Assembly: GCA_018830645.1 (NCBI GenBank) | Contig: JAHJSA010000050.1 | Location: 62,001-126,000 of the forward strand | Source: Actinomycetota bacterium | Lineage (GTDB): Bacteria > Actinomycetota > Thermoleophilia > RBG-16-64-13 | Direction: 5' to 3' | Length of the DNA stretch: 64,000 bases | Shown: positions 41,908 to 52,168 of the stretch, piece after piece | How positions within the stretch are numbered: the stretch's first letter is position 1 | How the letters are laid out: the number at the start of each line of letters is the position of its first letter | Notes under the pieces: generated by a model | Database searches by the model: none | What the model was told of the DNA's origin: nothing | Seen by the model: the letters and a program-made list of their open reading frames with translations, nothing else | Position numbers and translations under genes: made by a program

Positions 41908-43641
41908 TCATCCCCCCACGCGTACCACCCAGTCTTTGGGAGCGTAGGTACTGCCGAAGTCGTCTTCGTGCACCACTCTGCCCGAAGAATCCCGAACCAC
42001 TCGCCGCACCTCCACCGCCCGCCCCGCGACCCCTGCCTCGACGGGCGAAGTCGTGCCGCGAGCCAAGGCTGGATCTCGGAGTCGTCGAGGGTTCTCCTCG
42101 GAGCTACGAGGGTCGACCAGATCGCGGAACGGTGATGTCTCGTACTCCACCGACCGGTCCCATTCCGGCGCGGCCAGAGCCACCGCGACCGACCGATCGG
42201 TCGCGGTGACCGAAAGCAGCAAGACCGTGTCGGAATCGTTGGTGAAGCGGACGTCGATGGCCCCGTACGAGACCGTCGCGTCACGGCCGATCGGGTAGTG
42301 GTCGATGTAGAACGAGTGCGGCTTGCGCTCCACGATCGGCAGCCCGGCGAAGAAGGCCGTGTTGAAGAGGGTCGTGGCCACCTGGCAGATGCCGCCGCCC
42401 ACGCCCGGAGTCAGCACGCCGTCGCGGATCACCGGTGCCTCGTCGAAGCCGGCCTCTTTCGTGCGCGGCCCGACCGTGTCGTTGAACGAGAAGGTCTCCC
42501 CCGGCCTTATGACCACGCCGTCGAGCTTGTTCGAGACCTGGATGATGTTGTTCACGCGGCCCGAGTCCGCAGGACTGAAGTAGGTGGTGAACGAAGCCAC
42601 CTCGCGCCGATCTCCGAGCTGATTGGCGTCCTCTGTGGTCAGGCGAGGGGGCACTTGAGTGGTGGGTATCGGAACGTACCGTCGCCCACTCTCGAAAGCG
42701 ACGCGGGTCATGGAGCCAAGGAGAGCAGACCACTCGACTAGGGTCCCCTCGCTACTGGGCAGCACGGTGAACCCCCTCCCCCCCTCGGCCGGCACGATCA
42801 CGGCTTCAACCGGAGGGTCTTCTACAGCTGCAAGCCGCGGTTGCAGGAGTTCTCGGGCGGCCTCCGTGTCGAAGCTGAAGGGTAGGCCCGAGGTCATACC
42901 GGAAGGATTGAACTCCGCCATGGCCGCCAGCTCCTCGGGCGAGACCACGATCTCCTTCCCCTGGTACGCCAGTGTCAACGGGCCGGCAAGCGCGACCTTG
43001 ACCTCATCCAGAGCGGCGCGGGCCTCCTCGGTCGTCACGGTTGGCTCCACGACGGTCAGGGGCACCTGCACTTCGCTCTTCTCGTTGGACAGAGCGTCGA
43101 GGAAAGCTGAACGCAGGGCGTCACGCTCCAGCACCGCACCCGCGGCGGCGGCTACCGCCTTGGGCCTCCCCGAATCGAACACAAGACGACCGTTCTTGCA
43201 GAGGCCTTCGAACTGGAGGGCGACCTCATCGGCGAAAGAGGTCCACCGGACTTCATCGACCTCATAGGCGACGGGGACCTCGATCGGTTCGGCACTCAGG
43301 ACCGGCACCAATCTGACCAGCCGATCCACGATGCCTTCGGCAGATCCCGCGCCGAGGGCGGCCGACACGGTCGCACCCACGTCAAGAGAGATGCCGGCAT
43401 CTTCCGCGGTCGACGACATGACGCCTTCGTCGCCCACAAGGTCGATCTCGATGGACGACCGCCGGCCCAGTCGCTGCTCCAGGACCGCCGCGGCGCTCGC
43501 CGCATCCAGGCCTCCGAGCTCGACTCCTCCAGCCGTCACCCCTGGTGGGATCGTGCCGGGATCAGTGCTTCCCAACGCCAGCGCGCCCACGCCGACAAAG
43601 GCCACCACACACACGATCGCTCCGATGAACACCTTCAACAT
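41908..43641 (-). CDS. VanW-family cell-envelope protein
   Basis: 577 residues. An N-terminal membrane helix or signal anchor (LKVFIGAIVCVVAFVGVGALALG) is followed by two peptidoglycan-binding-4-type repeats (about 30-290). The VanW domain includes NIIQVSNKLDGVVIRPGETFSFNDTVGPRT, PGVGGGICQVATTLFNTAFFAGLPIVERKPHSFYIDHYPIGRDATV, and a G5-like C-terminus. The name comes from its presence in some vancomycin-resistance clusters, but the housekeeping homologues have unknown function; nothing here indicates resistance. Terminal gene of the minus-strand run. Confidence 0.88.
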   Translation of the reverse strand: MLKVFIGAIVCVVAFVGVGALALGSTDPGTIPPGVTAGGVELGGLDAASAAAVLEQRLGRRSSIEIDLVGDEGVMSSTAEDAGISLDVGATVSAALGAGSAEGIVDRLVRLVPVLSAEPIEVPVAYEVDEVRWTSFADEVALQFEGLCKNGRLVFDSGRPKAVAAAAGAVLERDALRSAFLDALSNEKSEVQVPLTVVEPTVTTEEARAALDEVKVALAGPLTLAYQGKEIVVSPEELAAMAEFNPSGMTSGLPFSFDTEAARELLQPRLAAVEDPPVEAVIVPAEGGRGFTVLPSSEGTLVEWSALLGSMTRVAFESGRRYVPIPTTQVPPRLTTEDANQLGDRREVASFTTYFSPADSGRVNNIIQVSNKLDGVVIRPGETFSFNDTVGPRTKEAGFDEAPVIRDGVLTPGVGGGICQVATTLFNTAFFAGLPIVERKPHSFYIDHYPIGRDATVSYGAIDVRFTNDSDTVLLLSVTATDRSVAVALAAPEWDRSVEYETSPFRDLVDPRSSEENPRRLRDPALARGTTSPVEAGVAGRAVEVRRVVRDSSGRVVHEDDFGSTYAPKDWVVRVGG

Positions 43642-43653
43642 GAGCCCCAGGCC

Positions 43654-46173
43654 CTAGCCGTCCGCGTCACTTTGGAGTTCCGAGATGATCCGCGTGATGA
43701 TCTCGGTGTGCGCGCCCAGCAGTGCGCCCGCCTCTTCCTCCGTATCGGCTTCCGTGTAGATGTGGAACACGGGGTCTCCGGCGTCGGGGAGGTACTGCAC
43801 CCAGTCACCGCTCCCTGCGGCCAGCTTGATGCCGTCGAGCAAGGACACCCGTTCGTTCTTGAATTCTTCCACCAACTGGCGCATGACCCCGCCCTTCACC
43901 CCCCACGGGCACGGTACGACCGCGTGTGCCATGATCACCTTCGGCAGATCGGCCAGCAGCACCGACACGGGCTCATCACCCATGGCGACGGTCTCCAGTA
44001 TGAGAACGAGGGTCAACAGGGAATCCGGGGCGGGAAGGAAGGACGGCAGGATGAATCTGCCCTCTGTCGTCGCCGCGAAGATGGTGTGAGGCCGGGTCGC
44101 TTCCGCAAACAGCGCAGAGTCGGCCGCGCGGGTACGTACGACGTTCGCGCCGCATTCGGCGGCCACCTCGTCCGCGTGACGGGTCATGTGCACGGGCAGA
44201 GCCACGTTGCCCGGACCGTGTCGTTCGCACGCGTGTCGCATGAGAAAGAGCAGCAGGGCTTCGTCGCTCACACGTTCGCCGTTCTCGTCGAGGAGGTAGA
44301 GTCCTTCGGCCGCCGGGTCCACGCACACACCCAAGTCAGCTCCCATGGCGGCCACCAGCTTCCGCAAACGCTCATCCCCGGGATCTCCCACTCCTCTGGC
44401 CCGCTGACTCTGGTCGGGGCCCGCGGCCGCATTGATGCTCACGATCTCGACATCCAAGGAGTGCAGGATGTTCGGTAAGACGATCGACGAGGCGGAGAAC
44501 CCGTGGTCCAGCACCAACCGCAGCTTGCGGGCACGGATGCGATCAACATCGCACGACGCAAGCAGGGCGCCAAGGTAGCCCTCAAGCAATCTGGCGGGAA
44601 ACGTGATCGTGCCCATCTGCTCAGGGGACGCCCGACGGTAGTCCTCCCGGTAGAAGATGTTCTCTATGGCCCGCTCCGCCGAGGGGCCGATGGGGATACC
44701 CGGAGGGGTGGAGAAGAGGATCTCGACCTCTTCCGGGCTGTCCCGGCACACCCGGAGGTGTACTCCGCCCGCGGAGCTGCCGCTGCGCAGGTCGAAGCGG
44801 TTGAGCGACCCCGGAGCCACACGCAGATCGCGCACCGAGACGCCCGTGGCGTTGAGCCCCGCCACAAGAGCTCGGTTGAACACGCGAGTGGCCGGGTGCC
44901 AGTCGCGGCTCGCCGTGACGACGGCCCCCGGAGTCAGCACGGTACCGTACGACATGGCAAGGCGCATCACGAGTTCGGGAGTCACGTCCACATTGATGAG
45001 ACCGCGAACGCCGTTCTTCCCGAACAGCGAACTCAGACCACGCGACTCCCAGATCACGCTGGTCCGCACTGAAGCGCCGGCTTCGATCACCTTGTCTGGA
45101 TAGATCTTGACATCGCTACCGATGACGGCCTTCTCGCCCACCGAGCAGCCATCGCCCAGCACGGCCCCGGCGGAGACATCGGCATTGGCGCGAAGATCGA
45201 CGTTGGAGCCGATCACCGCGCCGGTGAGACGCACCCCGGGACCCACGTACGCCCGGTCGCCCACCACCGAACCGAAGATCGAGGCGCCATCCCGAACCAC
45301 CACGTTGTTGCCTAGCACGGTGTGCGCCCCGATGGTCGCATTCGGGGATACGCGCGCGTAGTCACCGATAAGGGCCGGGCCCTCGACTCGGTCGATACTC
45401 TCGAGGTCGACCCCGTGACCCAGCCAGACGTTGCCGCGAAGCCTCACGCCGGGCACCTGCACGCGCACCTTACCGTCGAGGGCGTCCCTGTTCGCTTGGA
45501 CGAACTGGGCCAGGGTCCCTATGTCTTGCCAGTAGCCGTCGCACAGCATCCCATACAGGGGCTTCCTCAGTTCGTGCAGCCGCGGGAAGAGCTCGTGGCT
45601 GAAGTCGTACGGCTGCCCTTGGGGGATATGGTCGAAGATCTCCGGCTCGAGCACGTAGATACCCGTGTTGATCGTGTCGGAGAATACCTGACCCCACCCC
45701 GGTTTCTCCAGGAACCTCTCGATTCTCCCCTCTTCGTCCACGATGACCACGCCGAACTCCAGCGGGTTGTCCACGCTCTTGAGGGCGATGGTCACCAGGG
45801 CCTCTCGCTCGTGGTGGAAGGCCACGATCTCACTTAGGTCGAAATCGGTGAGCGAATCTCCGCTGATCACGAGGAAGGTGTCGTCGAGCGACGATTCGGC
45901 GTTCTTCACCGACCCCGCGGTGCCAAGAGGACTCGCCTCGACGCTGTACTCGATGCGCATGTCGAAGGCGGAGCCGTCGCCGAAGTAGTTCTGGATCAAC
46001 TGCGGCATGAAGGCTACCGTCATCACGACGTCGCGAACACCGTGTCTCGAGAGGAGCTCGAGGATATGCAAAGCCGTGGGCTTGTTCACCACGGGCACCA
46101 TCGGCTTCGGTTGGTTGGACGTGAGTGGCCGGAGTCGCGTGCCTTGCCCGCCGGCCATGACGACCGCTTTCAC
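43654..46173 (-). CDS. Sugar-nucleotide pyrophosphorylase fused to a degenerate phosphomannomutase-like domain
   Basis: 839 residues, GTG start with AAGGGGGA upstream. Residues 1-230 are a nucleotidyltransferase ([43 protein letters not shown]); about 250-370 is a left-handed beta-helix (hexapeptide repeats such as [26 protein letters not shown]). From 380 on it is phosphohexomutase-like ([27 protein letters not shown]). The mutase metal loop DGDADR is replaced by [10 protein letters not shown], so mutase activity may be lost. Likely makes GDP-mannose or a related sugar nucleotide for envelope glycans. Confidence 0.88.
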   Translation of the reverse strand: MKAVVMAGGQGTRLRPLTSNQPKPMVPVVNKPTALHILELLSRHGVRDVVMTVAFMPQLIQNYFGDGSAFDMRIEYSVEASPLGTAGSVKNAESSLDDTFLVISGDSLTDFDLSEIVAFHHEREALVTIALKSVDNPLEFGVVIVDEEGRIERFLEKPGWGQVFSDTINTGIYVLEPEIFDHIPQGQPYDFSHELFPRLHELRKPLYGMLCDGYWQDIGTLAQFVQANRDALDGKVRVQVPGVRLRGNVWLGHGVDLESIDRVEGPALIGDYARVSPNATIGAHTVLGNNVVVRDGASIFGSVVGDRAYVGPGVRLTGAVIGSNVDLRANADVSAGAVLGDGCSVGEKAVIGSDVKIYPDKVIEAGASVRTSVIWESRGLSSLFGKNGVRGLINVDVTPELVMRLAMSYGTVLTPGAVVTASRDWHPATRVFNRALVAGLNATGVSVRDLRVAPGSLNRFDLRSGSSAGGVHLRVCRDSPEEVEILFSTPPGIPIGPSAERAIENIFYREDYRRASPEQMGTITFPARLLEGYLGALLASCDVDRIRARKLRLVLDHGFSASSIVLPNILHSLDVEIVSINAAAGPDQSQRARGVGDPGDERLRKLVAAMGADLGVCVDPAAEGLYLLDENGERVSDEALLLFLMRHACERHGPGNVALPVHMTRHADEVAAECGANVVRTRAADSALFAEATRPHTIFAATTEGRFILPSFLPAPDSLLTLVLILETVAMGDEPVSVLLADLPKVIMAHAVVPCPWGVKGGVMRQLVEEFKNERVSLLDGIKLAAGSGDWVQYLPDAGDPVFHIYTEADTEEEAGALLGAHTEIITRIISELQSDADG

Positions 46174-46189
46174 CGTGTCCCCCTTTCGT

Positions 46190-46729
46190 TCACGCGCCCG
46201 CCCGTCCGACCACCCCCGGGCGTGGACGCCGGAACTGACGTACGCCTTGATGCGTGTAGACGGCGGCCGACGTCAGTGACAACGCCGCACCCACCCAGAA
46301 CAGAGATTCAGCCACGCCTGCACCCAAGACTGCCAGGAACAGAGTCAGCATCAGCACAGCCGTGCTGACCTTGCCCAAGAGGTTCACCGACACCTGCGTG
46401 CCCCTGCGATTCAAGACATAGTACCCCGCCATGACGTATGCGTCTCGAACGAGCACGGCCATCAGCGGGGCGGTGGGAAGACGGTGGGTCACCAGAAGGA
46501 TCACGAGAGCGCTGCCGATGAGGAGGCGGTCCGCGAGTGGGTCCGCGAAACGCCCGAAGTCGGTGACAGTATCGGTGCGTCGGGCGATCTGACCGTCGAG
46601 CCAGTCGGTGATCGACGCGACCGCGAACAGGACTCCCGCAACGAGGGAGCCACCGCCGTCATCGACTGCCAGGAAGTAGATGAACACGGGAATGATCAGC
46701 AGCCGGAACATGGTCAACACGTTGGCCAC
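46190..46729 (-). CDS. pgsA: CDP-diacylglycerol-glycerol-3-phosphate 3-phosphatidyltransferase
   Basis: 179 residues, GTG start with GGGAGGTG upstream. The CDP-alcohol phosphotransferase signature is complete in [26 protein letters not shown], with several hydrophobic helices. It makes phosphatidylglycerol phosphate. With plsC, plsY and gpsA upstream on the same strand, four phospholipid-synthesis genes are clustered. The CDP-alcohol family has close relatives, so PgsA is the most likely call but not certain. Confidence 0.88.
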   Translation of the reverse strand: MANVLTMFRLLIIPVFIYFLAVDDGGGSLVAGVLFAVASITDWLDGQIARRTDTVTDFGRFADPLADRLLIGSALVILLVTHRLPTAPLMAVLVRDAYVMAGYYVLNRRGTQVSVNLLGKVSTAVLMLTLFLAVLGAGVAESLFWVGAALSLTSAAVYTHQGVRQFRRPRPGVVGRAGA

Positions 46730-46830
46730 CGCGCACCTCCCTCACCGTGTCCACGCGCGGTGGTCGCCACGCGTACCGCTCCGCGCGGGACTCCGTCGAC
46801 CCCGATCGCAACCCACAAGGAAATACGAAG

Positions 46831-46904
46831 TCGGGACGGCCAGATTCGAACTGGCGACCTCCCGGCCCCCAGCCGGATGCGCTACCAGACTGCGCCACGT
46901 CCCG
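46831..46904 (-). tRNA. tRNA-Pro (anticodon GGG)
   Basis: The minus strand folds as a full cloverleaf: acceptor CGGGACG/CGTCCCG, D-arm GCGC/GCGC, anticodon stem TCCGG/CCGGG (one T-G pair) with loop CTGGGGG, T-arm GCCAG-TTCGAAT-CTGGC, discriminator A. The anticodon reads GGG. The genome continues CTTC after the discriminator, so the 3' CCA is not encoded and must be added. It sits between gpsA and pgsA. Confidence 0.96.
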
Positions 46905-46915
46905 ACGCAGGGGTC

Positions 46916-46921
46916 AGTATA
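46916..46921 (-). promoter_or_regulatory. -10 element of tRNA-Pro
   Basis: TATACT on the minus strand, 11 bases before the mature tRNA 5' end, which gives a precursor leader of a few bases. The -35 is poor and lies in the gpsA stop region. Confidence 0.5.
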
Positions 46922-46938
46922 CCAAACGCTCGAGGTGG

Positions 46939-47979
46939 CTAGTGACGCTCGGGGCGACGCTCTCGCAACATGAGATCGCGCACGCTGTCTCGCACGCTCT
47001 TACCTTCATAGACGACCGCCACGACATTCTCGGTGATGGGCATCTCGACGCCCTTCGATCGTGCGAGTCGCAGGATCGCCGGAGCGGCCGTGAGCCCTTC
47101 GGCCACCATGCCGATCTCCGATTCGACTTCCGCAGGGGAGTGCCCGTGAGCTAACAGTTCACCGGCCAGTCGGTTGCGACTGTGCCGCGAAGTGCACGTA
47201 GCCACCAAGTCACCCAAGCCGGCCAGGCCGGCGAAGGTAAGCGGCTCCGCACCCAGCGCGATGCCCAGACGCGCCATCTCGGCGATGCCTCGCGTCATGA
47301 GGGCCGCCCTCGCATTGTCACCGTACCCCACCCCGTCACCCATGCCCGTGGCGACTGCGATGATGTTCTTCACGGCGCTCGCCAACTCGACGCCGATAAG
47401 ATCGTGGTTGACATAGGCCCTGAATGTCTCAGTGGAGAGCAACTCTTGCAGAGCTTCGGCGAACTCCACATCGTGCGATGCGATCACGGTGGCCGTGGGT
47501 TGGTCGAGGGTGACTTCTTCGGCGTGATTCGGTCCAGAGAGTACCGCCACCCTCGGAGTCGAAGCCTGCCACATCTCCTGGAGGAGTTCGGAGAAACGGC
47601 GCAAGGTCGCGGGCTCGACGCCCTTCGTGAGGCTGAGCACGCCCACGTTCTTCGGAATGCGAGCTGCGAGCGACTCCGCGACCTCGGCGTACGCCTTACT
47701 CGGTACCGCCATCACGATCAGATCGACATCGAAGAGATCACCCTCGGTGTAGACCCCGGCATCGAGGGCTAAAGGAAGGGCGGTCTTCGTGAGGTACTCT
47801 GGGTTGTGCCTCGACTCCAAGATGGCCGCGGCCTGCTCCGGGCGTCTGCCTAGAAGCCTGGTGCGAGCGCCGACCAGCGCCAAGTGCCGCGCCATGGCCG
47901 TTCCCCAACTGCCCGCGCCGATGACGGCGACGACAAGGGTCTCTCCCTCACGCGGGACGAATGCCGCCCCTCGGCTCAC
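46939..47979 (-). CDS. gpsA: Glycerol-3-phosphate dehydrogenase [NAD(P)+]
   Basis: 346 residues, GTG overlapping the plsY stop (GTGA). Rossmann motif VVAVIGAGSWGTAMARHLALVG, VLSLTKGVEP, LSGPNHAEEV, the catalytic Lys region ELASAVKNIIAVATGMGDG, NARAALMTRGIAEM and TFAGLAGLGDLVATCTS. It makes sn-glycerol-3-phosphate for PlsY, encoded just upstream. Last gene of the long scpA operon. Confidence 0.96.
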   Translation of the reverse strand: MSRGAAFVPREGETLVVAVIGAGSWGTAMARHLALVGARTRLLGRRPEQAAAILESRHNPEYLTKTALPLALDAGVYTEGDLFDVDLIVMAVPSKAYAEVAESLAARIPKNVGVLSLTKGVEPATLRRFSELLQEMWQASTPRVAVLSGPNHAEEVTLDQPTATVIASHDVEFAEALQELLSTETFRAYVNHDLIGVELASAVKNIIAVATGMGDGVGYGDNARAALMTRGIAEMARLGIALGAEPLTFAGLAGLGDLVATCTSRHSRNRLAGELLAHGHSPAEVESEIGMVAEGLTAAPAILRLARSKGVEMPITENVVAVVYEGKSVRDSVRDLMLRERRPERH

Positions 47980-48677
47980 GACGTACCCCCTTCGTCGGGA
48001 TCCCGGTGGACGTCAGCGGGCACATCCTGCTGCGCTTCCGCCGTTTCGCCTCTGCCCCACTCGCGTCGAACAAGGAACGCCCCCACGCGCGACCACGTGA
48101 GGCCGCTCTTCGGCTCCGTTCCCCGCAACAAGCGGCGCACGTTCCCCCGGTGCGCCCAGACGACGATACCAGAAGCCGCCAGCGAGAACAGCAGATACGC
48201 CGTGGGCTGCTTGCCGAGGAACGCGAGCACCGGCAAACCGACGGCAGCGGTGACCGAAGCCGCCGACACGAAAGACGTCGACAAAAGCACCACCGCGAAC
48301 ACGCCGAGAAGCATCACGAGCGAGATGGGCATCATCGCGAGCAGCACACCGGCTCCCGTGGCCACGCCTTTGCCCCCGCGTCCTCGCAAGAAGATCGAGT
48401 AGTTGTGGCCGGCGATCGCCGCCAGCGCCACGAGTACGGTCCAGTCGGGCTCAACAACGAATCGCGCAGCCATTACCGGCGCGAATCCCTTGGCCACGTC
48501 GAGCAGCAAGACCACCCCTCCGAGCGGAGTGCCGAGTACTCGGAACGCGTTCGTCGCGCCGGCGTTGCCGCTGCCGTGGTCCCGGATGTCGATGCCCCGG
48601 ACGGCCTTTCCCAGCAGCACGCTGGGAGACAACGAACCGATCAAGTAGGCCCCCACGACAAGGGCGGCGACCGTCAC
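47976..48677 (-). CDS. plsY: Acyl-phosphate:glycerol-3-phosphate acyltransferase PlsY
   Basis: 233 residues from a GTG overlapping the der stop (GTGA); the track adds 17 residues from der. Membrane protein with GAYLIGSLSPSVLLGKAVRGIDIRDHGSGNAGATNAFRVLG, GHNYSIFLRGRGGKGVATGAGVLL. It acylates glycerol-3-phosphate using acyl-phosphate. The C-terminal 50 residues (from RNVRRLLRG) are hydrophilic and longer than usual. Confidence 0.94.
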   Translation of the reverse strand: MTVAALVVGAYLIGSLSPSVLLGKAVRGIDIRDHGSGNAGATNAFRVLGTPLGGVVLLLDVAKGFAPVMAARFVVEPDWTVLVALAAIAGHNYSIFLRGRGGKGVATGAGVLLAMMPISLVMLLGVFAVVLLSTSFVSAASVTAAVGLPVLAFLGKQPTAYLLFSLAASGIVVWAHRGNVRRLLRGTEPKSGLTWSRVGAFLVRREWGRGETAEAQQDVPADVHRDPDEGGTS

Positions 48678-49999
48678 GAGTAGCGCTCTTCCTTCCCCTC
48701 GAAGTCGATCACCAGCGGGATGCCCCATAGGGCGAAGGCGTCGCGCAACCTATTCTCCAGGAAGTAGCCGTAGCTGCGCGTGATCAGGGCCTTCGAGTTC
48801 ACCATGACCTTGAAACGAGGCGGCGACTCCTCGTACTGCACCACGTAGAACAGCTTCAGCGCCTTGCCGCGTCGCTGAGGGGGGTCTTTGCGTGCCCGCA
48901 GGTCTTCGAGCCACGTATTGAGCGCCGGCGTCGGGATACGCGCCGCGTATCGACTGTGAAGGTCGAGAGCCAGAGGAAGGACTCTCCCGAGGTTACGGCC
49001 GGTGAGGGCCGAGATGGTCACCCAGGGCGGTCTCATCTGCACCTTGGCATTGAGGCGCGCGGTGACCATGTCGAGATCGATCGTTGACTCGTCCCACTTG
49101 TTGAACAGAATCGCCGTCGCACAACGGGCGCGCTGAGCCTCGTACGCCACCTGCAGATCGAGATCCACCAACCCCTCGGATGCATCCACGACCACCAGCG
49201 CTACGTCACTCCGTTCGAGAGCCTTGATGGTCCGCAGGGAGCTGTAGAATTCGACGTCGTCTTCGCTGCGCTTGCCCCGTCGACGTAGCCCGGCCGTGTC
49301 GACGAGGTTCACGGGTGTGCCCTCGTGCTCCACGAGCGTGTCGATGGCATCACGCGTCGTGCCGGGGATCGGAGATACGATGGTGCGCTCGTGCCCGAGC
49401 AGAGCGTTCAGTATCGAACTCTTGCCCACGTTCGGGCGCCCCACGATGGCAACGTTCACCGGGACCGAGCTTTTCTCCTCGACGGCGGGCTCGGGAAGTG
49501 CCGCGATTATTGCATCAAGGATGTCGCCGATGCCCAGGCCGTGCTCGGCCGACACTCCGTGGGGCGTCCCCAGACCGAGTGCCCAGAACTCGTTCTGCCG
49601 TTCCTCGGCCGGGCGCAAGTCGATCTTGTTGACCGCGAGCACCACGGGTACGTCACTCCTCCGGAGGATCTCGGCGATCTCGTGCTCCTGAGGGCCCACG
49701 CCCGTCTTCCCGTCCGTGAGGAACACGACCACGGCCGCGAGGTCCACCGCCTGCCGAGCCTGCGCCCGCACTTGGTCGGACAAGGGCTCTTTCGCCTTGA
49801 GGTCGATGCCTCCGGTGTCCACCAGCACGAACGATCGGTGAAGCCATTCCGCGAACCCCTCCTTCCGGTCGCGGGTGACGCCCGCCTCAGGAGCAACCAC
49901 CGCTTCGCGGGTCTCTGTGATCCGGTTGAAGAACGTGGACTTGCCCACGTTCGGATAGCCCACGATGGCCACACGGGGCAGTGAAGCCGATAGGCTCAT
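48674..49999 (-). CDS. der: Ribosome biogenesis GTPase Der (EngA)
   Basis: 441 residues from the ATG overlapping the ispH stop. Two G domains in tandem: GYPNVGKSTFFNR with DTGGIDL and NKID, then GRPNVGKSSILNALLG with DTAGLRRRGK and NKWD, then a C-terminal KH-like domain (PPRFKVMVNSKALITRSYGYFLENRLRDAFALWGIPLVIDF). It helps assemble the 50S subunit. Confidence 0.97.
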   Translation of the reverse strand: MSLSASLPRVAIVGYPNVGKSTFFNRITETREAVVAPEAGVTRDRKEGFAEWLHRSFVLVDTGGIDLKAKEPLSDQVRAQARQAVDLAAVVVFLTDGKTGVGPQEHEIAEILRRSDVPVVLAVNKIDLRPAEERQNEFWALGLGTPHGVSAEHGLGIGDILDAIIAALPEPAVEEKSSVPVNVAIVGRPNVGKSSILNALLGHERTIVSPIPGTTRDAIDTLVEHEGTPVNLVDTAGLRRRGKRSEDDVEFYSSLRTIKALERSDVALVVVDASEGLVDLDLQVAYEAQRARCATAILFNKWDESTIDLDMVTARLNAKVQMRPPWVTISALTGRNLGRVLPLALDLHSRYAARIPTPALNTWLEDLRARKDPPQRRGKALKLFYVVQYEESPPRFKVMVNSKALITRSYGYFLENRLRDAFALWGIPLVIDFEGKEERYS

Positions 50000-50844
50000 G
50001 ACGACAACTCCCGCACTCGTGCCACCACAGCTTCGATTTGGGCGGGGGGGGTCGAGGCTCCGGCCGTGATCCCCACAGAGTCGACACCCTCCAACCACTC
50101 CCGCTGGACCTCCTCAGCACCCTCGACGTGGAACGAACGAGGCTGCACGGCCGAGCTCAGTTGCACGAGTCGCGCGGTGTTGCCGGAGTCCCTTCCCCCC
50201 ACCACGATCACGAGATCCACCTCCTCGGCCAGCTCCACGGTCTCCCGCTGGCGGCGCTCCGTAGCGCTACAGATGGTGTTGAACACGCGAAGCTCGCTCA
50301 CTCGGGGAGTCAGGGCAGCCGCCAACGCAGCAAGACGCGCCTGCGACTGAGTCGTCTGAACCACGAGACCCACCCTCCGTCCGTCGAGCCACTCGGGTAT
50401 TTCCTCCGGCTCTTCGAGCACCACCGCGTCGGGGCCGGCGTGAGATCGGATGCCCAGCACCTCCGGATGGTCGGGTTCCCCTAAGATGACCACCTTGTAA
50501 CCTTCGGCTCGAAGTCGCGCGGCCTTGTCCTGGGCCGCTTTGACGAAGGTACAGGTGGCGTCGACCACCTGGATATCGCTCTCTGCCAACACGTCTTTCA
50601 CCTCGATCGGGATTCCATGCGAACGTATGATGACGGTGCCTTCCGTCTTGGCGGCCAGGTCCTCGACCCGACCGATGCCCTCGGCTTCCAACTCGGCGAT
50701 CACGCCGGGGTTGTGGATGAGAGGTCCCAAGGTATCGACGGGCGCTCGGCACGTCGCGACCGCGTCGCGGGCGATCTCGAGGGCACGCTCGACGCCCCAG
50801 CAGAAGCCGGCAGAGGCCGGCACCACGATGCGCAGATCGCTCAT
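49996..50844 (-). CDS. ispH: 4-hydroxy-3-methylbut-2-enyl diphosphate reductase
   Basis: 282 residues from the ATG overlapping the plsC stop; the track's extension is spurious. The three cluster cysteines are in SAGFCWGVERALEIA, DATCTFVKAAQ and NTICSATERRQ, with ILGEPDHPEVLG, QTTQSQ and GGRDSGNTARLVQL. It is the last step of the MEP isoprenoid pathway, a [4Fe-4S] enzyme. The middle motif reads TCTF where most IspH have TCPL/TCPF. Confidence 0.95.
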   Translation of the reverse strand: MSDLRIVVPASAGFCWGVERALEIARDAVATCRAPVDTLGPLIHNPGVIAELEAEGIGRVEDLAAKTEGTVIIRSHGIPIEVKDVLAESDIQVVDATCTFVKAAQDKAARLRAEGYKVVILGEPDHPEVLGIRSHAGPDAVVLEEPEEIPEWLDGRRVGLVVQTTQSQARLAALAAALTPRVSELRVFNTICSATERRQRETVELAEEVDLVIVVGGRDSGNTARLVQLSSAVQPRSFHVEGAEEVQREWLEGVDSVGITAGASTPPAQIEAVVARVRELSS

Positions 50845-51491
50845 TCGACAGTCTCCGATGATGCGGGGACATGTCCCAGCATGGCGCCCACCCGCGTCAT
50901 CCAGCGAGCACCGATCTCCTGGTGACGCTCCCCTCGCGGGAGCCCCTCGACGCCAACGTCCAAGGAGGCGCCGAAGGTCACGGACACACGAGGAAGCCTC
51001 GGGATGCCGCCGCGCGCGATGCGGTCCGTACCAGAAAGCGCCACCGGGATCGTGGTGACACCCTCGCGGAGGGCCAACAGTGCGAACCCAGGCAACGCGG
51101 TGCCCAGGCGACCGGCTCGCTGCCTGGTCCCCTCGGGGAATATGCCCACCACACACCCGTCGCTCAGGTAGCCCACGGCAGTCCGGATCGCCTCTCTGTC
51201 GGCCTCGCCCCGCCGCACCGGAAAGGCGCTCAGTCCCTCGACGACATGGCCGAGGGCCGACGACTTCCACAACTCCGACTTCGCCATGAAGTGGGCTTGG
51301 CGCGGAGCAGCCACTCCGATGAACACCGGATCGATGTTCGAGACGTGGTTCACCGCAAGCAGGACGGCACCGTGGGTAGGCACGTTCTCGATACCCTCTA
51401 TCCGCATGCGGAAGAGCAACCGAAAGGGGATTCTGATGAGCAATCTGACCAACTTGTACAGCCGTTCATCGCGTGGACCGGCGATCAGCAC
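50841..51491 (-). CDS. plsC: 1-acyl-sn-glycerol-3-phosphate acyltransferase
   Basis: 216 residues from a GTG with GGAGG 6 bases upstream, overlapping cmk by 7 bases; the longer track start runs through cmk. The HX4D catalytic motif is NHVSNID, with FPVRRGEADREAI, GIFPEGTRQRAGRL and TTIPVALSGTD. It makes phosphatidic acid. Together with PlsY and GpsA, encoded downstream, it completes the early phospholipid pathway. Confidence 0.93.
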   Translation of the reverse strand: MLIAGPRDERLYKLVRLLIRIPFRLLFRMRIEGIENVPTHGAVLLAVNHVSNIDPVFIGVAAPRQAHFMAKSELWKSSALGHVVEGLSAFPVRRGEADREAIRTAVGYLSDGCVVGIFPEGTRQRAGRLGTALPGFALLALREGVTTIPVALSGTDRIARGGIPRLPRVSVTFGASLDVGVEGLPRGERHQEIGARWMTRVGAMLGHVPASSETVE

Positions 51492-52168
51492 GATCCGCCT
51501 CCATCGCTTCCGACGCCGACAGCCTCGGCGGCGATCCGATCGACCACTTCTTCGATGCTCAGCTCCGTGGTGTCGATCTCGATGGCGTCCCGCGGTTTCC
51601 TGAGCGGGGCGACCGACCGGGTGGAGTCGTGAGTGTCGCGCAAGAGTATCTCCCTCTCCAGCGTCTTGGCGGAGATGCAGATGCCCTGTTCTTCGAGCTG
51701 ACGCTTCCGGCGTACGGCACGAACGCCCACCGAAGCCGTCAAGAACACCTTGAGATCGGCGCGAGGACACACGACCGTACCGATGTCCCGGCCCTCGAGC
51801 ACTACGTCTCCCGTTTCGGCCATGCCACGCTGCCGCAGCTTCAAGGCCTCGCGCACCTTGCGATGAGCGGCCACGTACGACACCTTCTGGCTCACCAATG
51901 GCTCACGAATGGCCTTGGTCACGTCGCGACCGGCCACCCGCACCTGTGGGAGCCCTTGGGCGGATTCCGAGAGGTCGATTTCCATCTCGAGCGCTAGGGA
52001 TCCCAATGCGTCGTCGTCTTCGAGCGACACGCCCTTCTCGAGGGCGAGGAGGGTCACGGCGCGGTACATCGCGCCGGTATCCACGTAGGTAAGGGCGAGT
52101 CGCTCTGCGACCGCTTGTGCGATGGTACTCTTGCCGGAGCCTGCGGGCCCGTCGATGGCTATGATCAT
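51485..52168 (-). CDS. cmk: Cytidylate kinase
   Basis: 227 residues from the ATG overlapping the aroA stop. P-loop IIAIDGPAGSGKSTIAQAVAERL, YVDTGAMYRAVTLLAL, VVLEGRDIGTVVCPRADLKVFLTAS, and the lid region. It phosphorylates CMP and dCMP. cmk following aroA and preceding plsC/ispH/der is a frequent Gram-positive order. Confidence 0.96.
   Translation of the reverse strand: MIIAIDGPAGSGKSTIAQAVAERLALTYVDTGAMYRAVTLLALEKGVSLEDDDALGSLALEMEIDLSESAQGLPQVRVAGRDVTKAIREPLVSQKVSYVAAHRKVREALKLRQRGMAETGDVVLEGRDIGTVVCPRADLKVFLTASVGVRAVRRKRQLEEQGICISAKTLEREILLRDTHDSTRSVAPLRKPRDAIEIDTTELSIEEVVDRIAAEAVGVGSDGGGSC

Noticed and set aside
41908-43641. Vancomycin-resistance gene
   Set aside because: VanW-domain proteins are common housekeeping envelope proteins; no vanH/A/X or vanRS genes are present.
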